A stretch of DNA of 64,000 nt from Clavibacter phaseoli (GCF_021922925.1 NZ_CP040786.1:2356001-2420000), one strand, 5' to 3'; counted from the stretch's first letter, positions 6,524 to 15,282 are shown. A program made the numbers and translations. Notes: generated by a model not told the origin, from the sequence alone.

Positions 6524-8698
6524 CTACCCCTGCTGCGCCAGCGCGAACGGCAGCACGCGCGTGGCCCCTGCCTTCCGCAGCAGCCGGCCGGCGACCGTGA
6601 GCGTCCACCGGGTGTCGACGAGGTCGTCCACGAGGAGCACCGGGCGCGGATCCGCCGCGAGGTCGTCCGCCAGATGCGCCGGCACCTGGAACCGCGGGTG
6701 CACGCGCCCCAGCCGGTAGACGCTGTTGCCGCGCGCGGCGCCGGGTGCCCCCGGATCCACGAGGTCGAGGGACCCGAGGAACGGCAGCCGCCCCACCTCC
6801 GCGATGCGCTGCGCGAGGCTCCCGACGAGCTGCGGCCGGCTCGCCGACGGGACGTGCACGACCGCGCGCGGTCGCTCCGCCCAGCCCCACTCGGCGAGCA
6901 CCCGCACGCACGCGGCGACGAGCGCGTCGTCGACCGGGGCATCGTCCGCGCCGGCCGCGAAGACCGTGCGGAGGCGCCCGCCCCAGCCGAGGTCGGTGAG
7001 ACGCGCGAGGGCGCGCCCCTCGTCGACCTGCTCGCCCGCGGCGATGGCTCCGCTGAGCGGCACGCCGACGCTCGACGCGCCCGTGGGCCAGCGCAGCCGC
7101 GGCTCGATGGGCAGCCCGACCTTGTCGAGGGCCTGCGACGCCGTGGCCGACGCCTGCTGGTCGAGGGAGGACGGGTACCACGCGCCCGCGCACCGGTCGC
7201 AGCGGCCGCAGGGGGCCGCGGTGTCGTCGTCGAGCTGGCGCTGGAGGAACTCCATCCGGCAGCCGAGCGTGGTCTCGTAGTCGAGCATCGCCTGCTGCTC
7301 GCGCACGCGCGCCGCGGCGACCTGCTCGTACCTGGCGCGGTCGTAGACCCACGGGACGCCGGTGGCCGACCACCCCGACGTGTCCCGGCGCACGGCGCCG
7401 TCGACGTCGAGCACCTTGAGCAGGAGGTCGAGCCGGCTGCGCGAGAGGCTGACCCGCGACTCGAGCGCCGGCACCGACAGCGGCCGGTCGCTCTCGCCGA
7501 GCGCCTGGATGACGGCGGCCGCCTGCTGCTCGTCCGGCATGGAGGCGGTGGCGAAGTACTGCCAGATGTCCGGGTCCTCGCGGCCGGGCAGGAGCAGCAC
7601 GTCCGCGTCGGCGGATCCGCGCCCCGCGCGCCCGACCTGCTGGTAGTACGAGACGGGCGACGACGGCGCCCCGAGGTGCACCACGAAGCCGAGGTCGGGC
7701 TTGTCGAAGCCCATGCCGAGCGCGCTCGTGGCGACGAGCGCCTTGACCTCGTTGCGCTGCAGCTCGCCCTCGGCCTGCTCGCGGTCGGCGGGGTCGTCGC
7801 GGCCCGTGTACGCCTTCACCGCGTGGCCGGCGTCGCGCAGCAGCCGCGCGGTGTCCTGCGCGGCGGAGACGGTGAGCGCGTAGATGATGCCGCTGCCCGG
7901 CAGCTCGTCGAGGTGGCTGAGGAGCCAGCCGAGCCGGTCGCGGCTGCTCTCGAGCCGCAGCACGCCGAGGCGGAGCGACCGGCGGGCGAGCGGCCCGCGG
8001 ATGGTGACGACGGGCACGCGGTCGGTCTCGACGACGCCGGCGCCCGCGGATCCCACGCTCAGCTGCTCCTCGACGTCGGCGACGACGCGGGAGTTCGCGG
8101 TGGCGGTGGTGGCGAGCACGGGCACGCGCTCGTCGACGGAGGAGATGAGGTCGCGCAGGCGCCGGTAGTCGGGCCGGAAGTCGTGGCCCCAGTCGGAGAT
8201 GCAGTGGGCCTCGTCGACCACGAGGAGGCCGAGCCGGGCGCGGAGCGCGGGCAGCTGCTCGTCGCGGAAGCGCGGGTTGTTGAGGCGCTCGGGTGACACG
8301 AGCAGGAGGTCGACCTCGTCCGCGTCGAGCGCGCGCAGCAGGTCGTCCCACTCGTGGGCGTTGCTGGAGTTCATGGCGACCGCGCGCACCCCGGCGCGAC
8401 GGGCGGCGGCGACCTGGTCGCGCATGAGCGCGAGGAGCGGCGACACGAGCAGCGTGGGGCCGAGCCCCTGCTGGCGGAGGAGCAGGGTGGCGACGAAGTA
8501 GACGGCCGACTTGCCCCACCCGGTGCGCTGGACGACGAGGGCACGGGAGCGGTCCTGCACGAGGGCCTCGATGGCCTCGAACTGCCCGTCGTGGAAGTCG
8601 GCGCCCGCGACGCCGACGAGCCGCGAGAGGTGCTCGCGGGCGGCGGACCGGAGGTCGGAGAGCGCGGCGGAGGAGGGCGGCGTGGCGGTGTCGGGCAT
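6524..8698 (-). CDS. RecQ-family DNA helicase with PRTase-like C-terminal domain
   Basis: A 724-residue ATP-dependent 3'-5' DNA helicase. The RecQ core is complete: Walker A RTGWGKSA, DEAH-box VVDEAHCISDWGHDFRPDY, motif VI QQVGRAGRG, and a zinc-binding Cys set (Cys ending in CGRCDRC). No HRDC domain is evident. Instead the last 150 residues end in a phosphoribosyltransferase-like segment with VLLVDDLVDTRWT, where the usual Thr-Thr-Gly of the PRPP loop is changed, so PRPP binding may be lost. I chose the ATG at 8698, which has a GGGAG ribosome binding site, rather than the in-frame upstream codon at 8749. It runs tail to tail with the methyltransferase gene. Role: repair or fork processing; the tail's role is unknown. 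Confidence 0.87.
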   Translation of the reverse strand: MPDTATPPSSAALSDLRSAAREHLSRLVGVAGADFHDGQFEAIEALVQDRSRALVVQRTGWGKSAVYFVATLLLRQQGLGPTLLVSPLLALMRDQVAAARRAGVRAVAMNSSNAHEWDDLLRALDADEVDLLLVSPERLNNPRFRDEQLPALRARLGLLVVDEAHCISDWGHDFRPDYRRLRDLISSVDERVPVLATTATANSRVVADVEEQLSVGSAGAGVVETDRVPVVTIRGPLARRSLRLGVLRLESSRDRLGWLLSHLDELPGSGIIYALTVSAAQDTARLLRDAGHAVKAYTGRDDPADREQAEGELQRNEVKALVATSALGMGFDKPDLGFVVHLGAPSSPVSYYQQVGRAGRGSADADVLLLPGREDPDIWQYFATASMPDEQQAAAVIQALGESDRPLSVPALESRVSLSRSRLDLLLKVLDVDGAVRRDTSGWSATGVPWVYDRARYEQVAAARVREQQAMLDYETTLGCRMEFLQRQLDDDTAAPCGRCDRCAGAWYPSSLDQQASATASQALDKVGLPIEPRLRWPTGASSVGVPLSGAIAAGEQVDEGRALARLTDLGWGGRLRTVFAAGADDAPVDDALVAACVRVLAEWGWAERPRAVVHVPSASRPQLVGSLAQRIAEVGRLPFLGSLDLVDPGAPGAARGNSVYRLGRVHPRFQVPAHLADDLAADPRPVLLVDDLVDTRWTLTVAGRLLRKAGATRVLPFALAQQG

Positions 8699-8785
8699 GC
8701 GGCCATGCTCCCATCCGCCCCCGACCGCGGCGTCCGGCGGCGACCCCATGGAGGGACGGATCCGTGACGCCCGAGCTGGGGAGGG

Positions 8786-9211
8786 CTACCGCTCGGGGGC
8801 GGATCCCGGCTCGATGGCCCGCGGCGCCCGGGCGGGTCCCGCGGCGCGGGCGGCCTGCACCGCCTGCTCGGCCTGGAGCTGCTTCATCCGGGCGAGCGAC
8901 GCGTAGTGCCGCTCCTCCTCCTCGAGGTCGGCGAGCTGCTGCTCGGTGCTCCGGACCCGACGGTCGACGGCCGTGGCGGCGCGCTCGTACGCGGCGCTCC
9001 GGTCCGGCGGGCCGACGGGCTCGCGCCGCGCGTCCCAGTCGTGGCCGACGCAGAACCAGACGATGCTGCCGATGAGCGGCAGGAAGACGATGAGCAGGAT
9101 CCAGACGAGCTTCGGCAGGTGCTTGACCCGGTCGTCCGGGCGCGTGATCAGGTCGACGAGCGCGCACACGGCGACGAGGAGGGGGAGCAGCCCGAAGAGG
9201 ATCACGGTCAC
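8786..9211 (-). CDS. PLD-nuclease N-terminal domain (PLDc_N) membrane protein
   Basis: A 141-residue protein with two membrane helices (residues 2-22 and 36-54) arranged as in the PLDc_N domain (LVWILLIVFLPLIGSIVWF), followed by a charged, probably coiled-coil cytoplasmic tail rich in Glu, Arg and Ala (residues 70-125). The phospholipase catalytic domains themselves are absent. Stand-alone PLDc_N proteins are common in actinobacteria and have no established function. The called start is GTG at 9211; a TAGGCT box lies only 2 bases before it, so translation may instead begin at the in-frame GTG at 9205. It is 87 bases upstream of the helicase gene on the same strand. Confidence 0.75.
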   Translation of the reverse strand: MTVILFGLLPLLVAVCALVDLITRPDDRVKHLPKLVWILLIVFLPLIGSIVWFCVGHDWDARREPVGPPDRSAAYERAATAVDRRVRSTEQQLADLEEEERHYASLARMKQLQAEQAVQAARAAGPARAPRAIEPGSAPER

Positions 9212-9388
9212 GGAGCCTAGGGGCGGAGCCGTGCCGGCGGAAGGCCCTTGCGCGAATGGGGACGCGGGTCCGGCGACCCCGCGATTCGCTCAGTGGACAC
9301 TCACCTCGCATCTGTCAGGTGTTCAGGAGCCCCCCGTCCTACAGTCCAGGCGAGGGCCGCACCCGGTGGCCTCAGTGAGGAGGAGATC

Positions 9389-9559
9389 ATGGGTCTCGAC
9401 GACAAGATCAAGAACGCTGCTCAGGACATCGCGGGCAAGGCCAAGGAGGCGCTCGGCGACCACAAGGGCGACGAGAACCTCAAGGCCGAGGGCCAGAAGG
9501 ACCAGGCCGCCGCGTCCGCCAAGAAGGCCGGCGAGGACGTCAAGGACGTCTTCAAGTAG
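9389..9559 (+). CDS. CsbD-like general stress protein
   Basis: A 56-residue, highly charged Lys/Ala/Asp-rich protein with the CsbD signature: MGLDDKIKNAAQDIAGKAKE at the N-terminus and a repeated KAEGQKDQ-type helix pattern. CsbD-family proteins are small, abundant, largely unstructured proteins induced by general or envelope stress; the molecular role is not settled. The ATG at 9389 is chosen because GAGGAGGAG directly precedes it and it gives the family's usual length. A strong hairpin terminator follows. The strong ribosome binding site and terminator suggest high expression. Confidence 0.9.
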   Translation: MGLDDKIKNAAQDIAGKAKEALGDHKGDENLKAEGQKDQAAASAKKAGEDVKDVFK

Positions 9560-9577
9560 AGCCAGACCAGCAGCGCC

Positions 9578-9614
9578 AGGAGAGGCGGCGACCCCACGGG
9601 TCGCCGCCTCTCCT
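9578..9614. terminator. bidirectional hairpin terminator
   Basis: A perfect 17-bp inverted repeat (arms 9578-9594 and 9598-9614, loop CAC) lies between the CsbD gene and the convergent phosphoesterase gene. It can stop transcription from both sides; there is no U tract, as usual in high-GC actinobacteria. Confidence 0.9.
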
Positions 9615-9627
9615 CATGTCCGGGCCG

Positions 9628-10533
9628 TCACGGCGCGGCGGGAGCCCCCGACGCCGCCATGATCCGCTGCACCAGCTCCGCGTCGAGCACCGCGACCTCC
9701 TCGCCGTCGCCCTCCGCGTGCGCGCGGACCACGACCGAGGTGACGCCGCCGTCCGGCCGCACGTCGACCACGAGGAACCCGGATCCGCGCACGATGCGCT
9801 CCGTGCCCGGCTCCGCCGCCACGTCCGTCTCGTTCGCGACGCCCGGCGCCACCAGCACGGGCACGCCCGCGAGCGACCCCACGATGTGGTGGTGGTAGTG
9901 GCCGGAGAGGATCACGCGCACGTCGCTGCCGCGCACGATGTCCGCCAGGCGCTCCGGCCCCTGCAGCGCGAGCGACTCGTGCAGCGTCGTCGGCGCGGGC
10001 ACCGGCGGGTGGTGCAGCACGAGCACCGTCCCGTTCTCGGCCGGGGTCGCGAGCAGCTCGCGGAGCGCGTCGAGCTGCTGCTCGCGGAGCGCGCCGTACC
10101 CCCTGCCGGGCACGGAGGTGTCGAGCGTGACGATGCGCCAGCCGTCCACGATCGTGACGCCGTCGATGGGCGGCACGGCCGCGGGATCCCGCCCGTCGTC
10201 GGTGCCCGGGCCGCCGTGCCCGTCGCCGAGCACGAGCCGGAAGCCGGAGCGGACGTCGTGGTTGCCGGGCGAGAGGACGACGGCGGCGCCGCGGCGGGCG
10301 GCCCACGGATCCAGCCGCTCGCGCAGGAGCGCGTACGACTCCGGCGTGCCGTCCTCCGAGAGGTCGCCCGAGCCGACGAGGAGCCGCACGTGTGGGACGC
10401 GGTCGGCCTCGACGAGGACGCGGTCGAGGGCGGCGCCCGTGTCGACGACGCCCTGGTGCAGGCCGCCGTCGCGGAGGAGGTGGGTGTCGCTGAGGTGGAC
10501 GAGGCGCAGGGATCCGGGAGGCAATGCGTGCAT
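9628..10533 (-). CDS. calcineurin-like metallophosphoesterase
   Basis: A 301-residue dimetal phosphoesterase of the CpdA/Icc type. All metal-ligand motifs are present in order: DTH (LSDTHLL), GD (GSGDLSEDG), GNHD, then HHPP and GHYHHH. This set fits cyclic-nucleotide phosphodiesterases such as CpdA (3',5'-cAMP to AMP), although substrate range varies widely in the family. There is no signal peptide, so it should act in the cytoplasm. It is transcribed alone, with a TAGGGT box 6 bases before its ATG, and ends at the shared terminator with the CsbD gene. An alternative is a general phosphodiesterase or nucleotidase. Confidence 0.85.
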   Translation of the reverse strand: MHALPPGSLRLVHLSDTHLLRDGGLHQGVVDTGAALDRVLVEADRVPHVRLLVGSGDLSEDGTPESYALLRERLDPWAARRGAAVVLSPGNHDVRSGFRLVLGDGHGGPGTDDGRDPAAVPPIDGVTIVDGWRIVTLDTSVPGRGYGALREQQLDALRELLATPAENGTVLVLHHPPVPAPTTLHESLALQGPERLADIVRGSDVRVILSGHYHHHIVGSLAGVPVLVAPGVANETDVAAEPGTERIVRGSGFLVVDVRPDGGVTSVVVRAHAEGDGEEVAVLDAELVQRIMAASGAPAAP

Positions 10534-10539
10534 GCGCCG

Positions 10540-10545
10540 ACCCTA
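10540..10545 (-). promoter_or_regulatory. -10 box TAGGGT upstream of the phosphoesterase
   Basis: Minus-strand TAGGGT ends 6 bases before the ATG at 10533, indicating a leaderless transcript. Confidence 0.55.
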
Positions 10546-10663
10546 CGGCGGTCGGCCGACACCGCGGAGGACGGCCGGCGGACATCGGGTGACGCCGCCG
10601 GCTGCGCCCTGCTGCCGCGCATCCCCCGGCGGTAGCCTCGTCTCCACGACGAGAGGGAACCCC

Positions 10664-11461
10664 ATGGCGACGCGCGACGAGATGGACTGCTGGCTCACCG
10701 ACATGGACGGCGTGCTGGTGCACGAGAACCAGGCGCTCCCGGGCGCGGCGGCCCTCATCCAGCAGTGGCAGGACCAGGGCAAGCCCTTCCTCGTGCTCAC
10801 GAACAACAGCATCTTCACGCCGCGCGACCTCTCCGCCCGGCTCCGCGCGTCCGGCCTGCACGTTCCCGAGGAGTCGATCTGGACCAGCGCGCTCGCGACC
10901 GCCGCGTTCCTCGAGCAGCAGATGCCCGGTGGATCCGCGTTCGTCATCGGCGAGGCCGGCCTCACCACCGCGCTCCACGAGGCGGGCTTCATCATGACCG
11001 ACACGAAGCCCGACTTCGTGGTCATCGGCGAGACGCGCAACTACTCGTTCGAGGCGATCACGCGGGCGATCCGCCTCATCAACGGCGGCGCGCGCTACAT
11101 CGCGACGAACCCCGACGCGACTGGCCCGAGCGCCGAGGGCGTGCTGCCCGCGACGGGCGCCGTGCTCGCGCTCATCTCGAAGGCGACGGGCAAGGAGCCG
11201 TACATCGTCGGCAAGCCGAACCCGATGATGTTCCGCTCGGCCCTCAACAAGATCGGCGCGCACTCCGAGAGCACCGGCATGATCGGCGACCGCATGGACA
11301 CCGACATCATCGCGGGCATCGAGGCGGGCCTGCACACGGTGCTCGTGCTCACGGGCATCAGCGACCGCGCCGAGATCGAGCGCTACCCGTTCCGGCCCGA
11401 CGAGGTGCTGTCGGGCGTCACCGAGCTGCTGGATCCGGAGCCGGTCGAGTCCGAGCTCTGA
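10664..11461 (+). CDS. HAD-IIA family phosphatase (NagD-like)
   Basis: A 265-residue HAD-superfamily hydrolase with the class IIA cap. Motif I is LTDMDGVLV (nucleophile in DMDG), motif II TNNS, motif III Lys in VGKPNP, motif IV GDRMDTD; the cap lies between residues of about 60 and 190. Family members dephosphorylate small phosphometabolites such as nucleotides, p-nitrophenyl phosphate or glycerol phosphate. The ATG at 10664 follows GAGAGGG and gives the family length; a TAGCCT box at 10633-10638 would give a short leader. It is divergent from the phosphoesterase gene. Physiological substrate unknown. Confidence 0.88.
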   Translation: MATRDEMDCWLTDMDGVLVHENQALPGAAALIQQWQDQGKPFLVLTNNSIFTPRDLSARLRASGLHVPEESIWTSALATAAFLEQQMPGGSAFVIGEAGLTTALHEAGFIMTDTKPDFVVIGETRNYSFEAITRAIRLINGGARYIATNPDATGPSAEGVLPATGAVLALISKATGKEPYIVGKPNPMMFRSALNKIGAHSESTGMIGDRMDTDIIAGIEAGLHTVLVLTGISDRAEIERYPFRPDEVLSGVTELLDPEPVESEL

Positions 11462-11491
11462 TCAGCGGGCGGCTCCCCGGGCGGCCAGCCG

Positions 11492-13708
11492 CTAGGGGAC
11501 GACGGGCGGCTGCGGGACGCCGATGCTGGCCGTGAAGGTGCCGCCGCCCGCGCGCGAGACGAAGCAGTAGACGTCGCGGTCGCCGGCCGTCCACTCGTCC
11601 TGCGTGATCGGGTACGCCGACTGGTACTGCACGTCGTCGTAGGCGCGGGCCGCCGCGTAGTCGATCACGGTGTCGGCGATGCAGAGCTCGTCGGCGGAGT
11701 CGCGCACGGCGTCCTCGCCGGGGAAGGCGTCGCCCGTCTGCGGGAGGGCGACGCGCGCGACCATCTGCGCGTGGTGCTCGGAGCCGCAGTCGACGACCGT
11801 GAACTCCTCCTCCCACGGCGTCGCGTACGGGTCGATGCACTCGCCGCCGAGCAGCGCGTCCCACGCCTGGACTCCGGCCGCGGCCGGGCCCTGCACGGGA
11901 TCCGTCGGGGTGGGCGACGGGGTCGGCGTGGCCTCGGCGGTCGCGGTCGCGACGGGGGCCGCGTCCGGCGCGGAGCCGGATCCGAGCCGCTGGCCCAGGT
12001 AGAAGAGGCCGACGAGGAGCAGCACCAGGAGGATCGCGCCGCCGACCCACAGGCCGGTGCGCCGCGGACCGCGGGGCCCGCGCGGAGGCGCGGCGGCGGG
12101 AGGCGCGGGGACGCGGGGCGCGGGCGGGGCCGCATAGGGCGGCGGGACCGGCGCGGGACGCGGGGAGGCTGCCGGGACGGCGACCGTCGGGGCGTCGCGG
12201 TCGGGGCGCGGGGCGGCGGCGGCCGCGGCGGCAGCTGCTGCCGCCGCCGCACCGGCGACGGGAGCGGCCGCCGGGAGGACGCGCGTGCGGTCGTCGTCGG
12301 TGTCGTCTTCGTGGGAGTCGGCGGACCGGTCGTCGGCGTCGGGATCCGCTGCGGCGGGGGCACGCTCGTCGCCCTGATCCGTCGCGACGTCGCCGAAGAG
12401 GAGGGCGATGGCGTCGATCGGCTCGGCGTCGGGGGCGTTCGACGGCGCCTCGTCGGTCGGGTCGGCGGCGGGACGGGCGCCGGGATCGGTCGGCGGGATC
12501 TCGTCGCGCGGCTCGGCGTCGCGCGGCTCGGCGTCGCGATGGGGCGCGCGGTCCGGGTCGGACTCGGGCTGGGGCTCGGCGATCGGCGAGGACAGCACGG
12601 CTGTCTCGGGCGACGCCGCCGGCTCAGCGGAGGGCTGCGGCGAGGACTCGGCCGCGGATTCGGGCTCGGGCTCGGGCGCGGCCTCCAGGCGATCCGCGTC
12701 CGGTGCCGCGTCGACCGGCTCGGTGGACGCGGCGGCGGGGGCGGCGGCAGCCGGTGCGGCCGCAGCCGGGGCGGATCCTGACGCCCACGCCATGGCGGCG
12801 GCGCGCGCCGCGGCGGCCGCGGGGGCGAGCGGCGCGGGGGCCGCGTCGTCGACGATCTCGGCATCGGCATCGGCATCGGCCGACGCGTCCACGTCGACGT
12901 CCTGCTCAGCCCACGGCTCCACGGCCGGCGCGGGGGCGAACTCGCTCGCGTCGGGCTGGACGGGATCGTCGACGACCTCCGCGTCCTCGTCCATCTCGTC
13001 GTCGCGGAGCGGCGTCAGCTGCACGGAGTCGTCGGGCTCGTCGGGCCCGGCCTCGGCCTCGTCGGCGGGCTCCTCGACGAGCTCGGCGTCGACCACCGGC
13101 GCGTCGGAGGGGACGACCGGGAGGGCCACGTCCTCCCGCGCGTCGTCGACCGGCTCGAGCACCAGCTCGGCGGGGGCGTCGTCGAGCGGCGCGGGATCCG
13201 CCTCGACCTCGCCGGACAGCACCTCGCCCGTGAGCGGCTCGCCGGGTGCGTCATCCGCGGGGGCGGACACGTGGTCGGGATCCGGCTCGCCGGGGAGCTC
13301 GACGTCGCCCGCGACGACGGGCGCGTCCGCGATGCCGGGCTCGGGGGCAGGCGCCTCGGGGTCGGCGTCGGCGTCGTGGGGGTCCGCGCCGGGATCCATC
13401 TGGTCGAGCGGCGCGACGCGCGCGTCGTCCTCGGTCGGGTCGAGCGGGACGATCCCCGCGAGGATGTCGCCGTCGGCGGGCGGGGTCGGGTCGGCGGGCG
13501 CGGGATCCACGCCGGCGTCCGGGGCGTCGACGTCGACGTCGGACGCGTCCCGCTCATCGGGCGCGGGGTCAGCCGACCGGCCCCAGCCGATCGGGGCGAG
13601 CGGCCGCGCGGGGCGCTCGCGGTCGGCGTCGGTCGCGGGTCGGATCGCGAACGGGTCGTCGTCGTCGCGACCGCTGCCGGATCCGCCGCCCGGCGCCTGC
13701 CCGCTCAC
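11492..13708 (-). CDS. giant acidic membrane protein with septum-formation-like domain
   Basis: A 738-residue protein. About 500 N-terminal residues form an Asp/Glu/Ala/Pro-rich disordered region with small repeats (DADADA, a 15-bp tandem giving DAEPR twice). Then follow an Arg-rich patch, one membrane helix (GLWVGGAILLVLLLVGLFYLG), a Thr/Pro linker and a C-terminal outer domain of about 120 residues with four Cys residues (GGECID, VVDCGSEHHAQ, ELCIAD, VYCFVS), resembling the septum formation domain found in actinobacterial proteins. Its GTG start shares one base with the pyrE stop codon (TAGTG), so translation is probably coupled. The acidic tail may be a cytoplasmic docking or crowding region. 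Function unknown. Confidence 0.78.
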   Translation of the reverse strand: MSGQAPGGGSGSGRDDDDPFAIRPATDADRERPARPLAPIGWGRSADPAPDERDASDVDVDAPDAGVDPAPADPTPPADGDILAGIVPLDPTEDDARVAPLDQMDPGADPHDADADPEAPAPEPGIADAPVVAGDVELPGEPDPDHVSAPADDAPGEPLTGEVLSGEVEADPAPLDDAPAELVLEPVDDAREDVALPVVPSDAPVVDAELVEEPADEAEAGPDEPDDSVQLTPLRDDEMDEDAEVVDDPVQPDASEFAPAPAVEPWAEQDVDVDASADADADAEIVDDAAPAPLAPAAAAARAAAMAWASGSAPAAAAPAAAAPAAASTEPVDAAPDADRLEAAPEPEPESAAESSPQPSAEPAASPETAVLSSPIAEPQPESDPDRAPHRDAEPRDAEPRDEIPPTDPGARPAADPTDEAPSNAPDAEPIDAIALLFGDVATDQGDERAPAAADPDADDRSADSHEDDTDDDRTRVLPAAAPVAGAAAAAAAAAAAAAPRPDRDAPTVAVPAASPRPAPVPPPYAAPPAPRVPAPPAAAPPRGPRGPRRTGLWVGGAILLVLLLVGLFYLGQRLGSGSAPDAAPVATATAEATPTPSPTPTDPVQGPAAAGVQAWDALLGGECIDPYATPWEEEFTVVDCGSEHHAQMVARVALPQTGDAFPGEDAVRDSADELCIADTVIDYAAARAYDDVQYQSAYPITQDEWTAGDRDVYCFVSRAGGGTFTASIGVPQPPVVP
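12506..12535. repeat. 2 x 15-bp tandem repeat
   Basis: Two identical 15-bp units inside the acidic protein gene, each encoding Asp-Ala-Glu-Pro-Arg, indicating recent in-frame expansion. A GGCATC triplet repeat giving Asp-Ala repeats sits near 12860. Confidence 0.8.
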
Positions 13709-14262
13709 TAGGCCAGCCCCAGGTCCTCGAGGCCGATCGCGTACAGGTAGCGGTGGCCGGCGGCCTCGATCACCTCGCGGGCGTCGGTCGAGCGGTCGAC
13801 GACCACGGCGACCGCGGCGATCTCGGCGCCCACCTTCTCGAGCGCCTCGATGGCCTTCAGCGGGGATCCGCCGGTGGTGGAGGTGTCCTCGACGACGATG
13901 ACGCGCTTGCCCTGGAGGTCCGGGCCCTCGACCTGGCGGCCGCGGCCGTGGTCCTTGGGCTCCTTGCGCACGACGAACGCGTCGTACCCGCGACCGACCG
14001 CGGCGCCCTGGTGCAGGATCGCGGCGGCGATGGGATCCGCGCCCATCGTCAGCCCGCCGACCGCGGCGACGTCGGGGACGTCCGCGATGAGGTCGAGCAT
14101 GACCTGCCCGATGAGCGGCGCGACGCGGTGGTCGAGGCTCACGCGGCGGAGGTCGACGTAGTAGCTGGCCTTCTTGCCGCTCGTCAGCGTGAAGTCGCCG
14201 TGGAAGACGGCGTCCCGCTTGATGTGGTCGATGAGCTGCTGGCGCGCGTCGGAGGTCGTCAC
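13708..14262 (-). CDS. pyrE: orotate phosphoribosyltransferase
   Basis: PyrE joins orotate and PRPP to make orotidine monophosphate in de novo pyrimidine synthesis. The 184-residue protein has the PRPP loop VIVVEDTSTTGGSPL, the flexible catalytic loop region with RKEPKDHG, and the N-terminal FTLTSGKKASYYVDLR that binds orotate, all as in the family. The length is typical for actinobacteria. It starts with GTG under a leaderless -10 box and is the first gene of a unit with the large acidic membrane protein, whose start codon overlaps its stop codon. Other pyr genes are not adjacent. Confidence 0.95.
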   Translation of the reverse strand: MTTSDARQQLIDHIKRDAVFHGDFTLTSGKKASYYVDLRRVSLDHRVAPLIGQVMLDLIADVPDVAAVGGLTMGADPIAAAILHQGAAVGRGYDAFVVRKEPKDHGRGRQVEGPDLQGKRVIVVEDTSTTGGSPLKAIEALEKVGAEIAAVAVVVDRSTDAREVIEAAGHRYLYAIGLEDLGLA

Positions 14263-14269
14263 GCAGCCG

Positions 14270-14275
14270 ATCCTA
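14270..14275 (-). promoter_or_regulatory. -10 box TAGGAT upstream of pyrE
   Basis: Minus-strand TAGGAT is 7 bases before the GTG of pyrE. Confidence 0.5.
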
Positions 14276-14328
14276 CGGGCGGGGGACCGCGCCGCCCGGT
14301 GCGACGGGCGGGCGGGCCGCCGACCGGA

Positions 14329-15270
14329 TCAGGCGTCGGGCCCGGTCGGCAGGCCGAAGACCGTGCCGACCGCGGCCACGTCGTCGCCGCCGTGGCCGGC
14401 CGCGGACGCCTCCGCGTACGTCTCGCGGAGCGCCTCGAGCATCGCGGTGTCGAAGTCGTGCGCGTCGGCGCCGTCGAGCGCGGCGAGCATCAGCGTCACG
14501 TCCTTGAGCAGGCCGTCGAGCGCGAACGACGGCGCGAGCTCGCCGGACAGCATCGCTCCGCCCTTGAGGTGCGCGTACGGGGTGTCGGCCGCGCCGCCCG
14601 CGATCGCGTCGAGGAAGAGGCGCGGCTCGACGCCGAGCAGGCGCGCGAGGCCGAGCGACTGGCCGGTGGCCGCGGTGATGGAGGCGATCCAGGCGTTGCA
14701 CGCGAGCTTGAGGGCGGATCCCGGTCCCGCGTCGGTGCCGGCGACCACGGTGCGCGAGCCGGTCGCCTCGAGGACGGGGCGGGCGACGGCGAGGTCGTCC
14801 TCGGATCCGGAGACGAGGTGCACGAGTAGGCCCTGCTCGGCGGGGCCGCGCGTGCCGAGGACGGGCGCGTCGACGAAGCGGAGGCCGTGCTCGGCGGCGA
14901 GCGCGGCGATCCGGCGGGTGCCCTCGACGCCGACGGTGGAGGACTGGAGCACGACGGCGTCGGCGCGGAGCGCGGGCGCGACCTCGGCGAGGACCTCGAG
15001 CACGGCGTCCTGGTCGAACAGCATGACCACGACGACGTCCGCGTCGCGCACGGCGTCGGCGGCGCTGTCGGCGACGGTCGCGCCGTCCTCGACGAGGGGC
15101 GCGGCCTTCTCGGCGCTGCGGTTCCAGACCGTGAGCGGCAGGCCCGCGCGGAGGATCGAGCGGCTCATGCCGGATCCCATGACGCCGGTCCCGAGGAGCG
15201 CCACGCGGGGCGGTCGATCGGACGTGGGAGCGGATGCGGATGCGGGCACGGCAGCGGTGTCGTCGGTCAT
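14329..15270 (-). CDS. NAD(P)-dependent beta-hydroxyacid dehydrogenase
   Basis: A 313-residue member of the 3-hydroxyisobutyrate dehydrogenase/GLYR1 family. The dinucleotide motif GTGVMGSGM is near residues 27-35, the substrate-binding strand reads FVDAPVLGTRGPAEQG, and the catalytic Lys lies in the segment ALKLACNAW. These enzymes oxidise beta-hydroxyacids or reduce short semialdehydes. Residue variations (TRGP in place of the usual SGG) leave the substrate open. It is separated from pyrE by 66 bases on the same strand and has its own leaderless box, so it is probably a separate transcript. Confidence 0.85.
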   Translation of the reverse strand: MTDDTAAVPASASAPTSDRPPRVALLGTGVMGSGMSRSILRAGLPLTVWNRSAEKAAPLVEDGATVADSAADAVRDADVVVVMLFDQDAVLEVLAEVAPALRADAVVLQSSTVGVEGTRRIAALAAEHGLRFVDAPVLGTRGPAEQGLLVHLVSGSEDDLAVARPVLEATGSRTVVAGTDAGPGSALKLACNAWIASITAATGQSLGLARLLGVEPRLFLDAIAGGAADTPYAHLKGGAMLSGELAPSFALDGLLKDVTLMLAALDGADAHDFDTAMLEALRETYAEASAAGHGGDDVAAVGTVFGLPTGPDA

Positions 15271-15276
15271 CCCCCG

Positions 15277-15282
15277 ACGGTA
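15277..15282 (-). promoter_or_regulatory. -10 box TACCGT upstream of the dehydrogenase
   Basis: Minus-strand TACCGT is 6 bases before the ATG at 15270. Confidence 0.55.

Noticed and set aside
3517..6600. Plus-strand open frame of about 1027 codons opposite real genes
   Set aside because: It runs antisense through two membrane-protein genes and out of frame through the methyltransferase; its translation is Arg/Ala-rich low complexity without a domain. Long shadow frames are expected in very GC-rich DNA.
12408..13901. Ser/Gly-rich plus-strand frame opposite the acidic protein gene
   Set aside because: Its Ser/Ala/Gly bias is the complement of Asp/Glu/Ala codons in the minus-strand gene; the minus-strand protein has a membrane helix, a Cys domain and a start coupled to pyrE.
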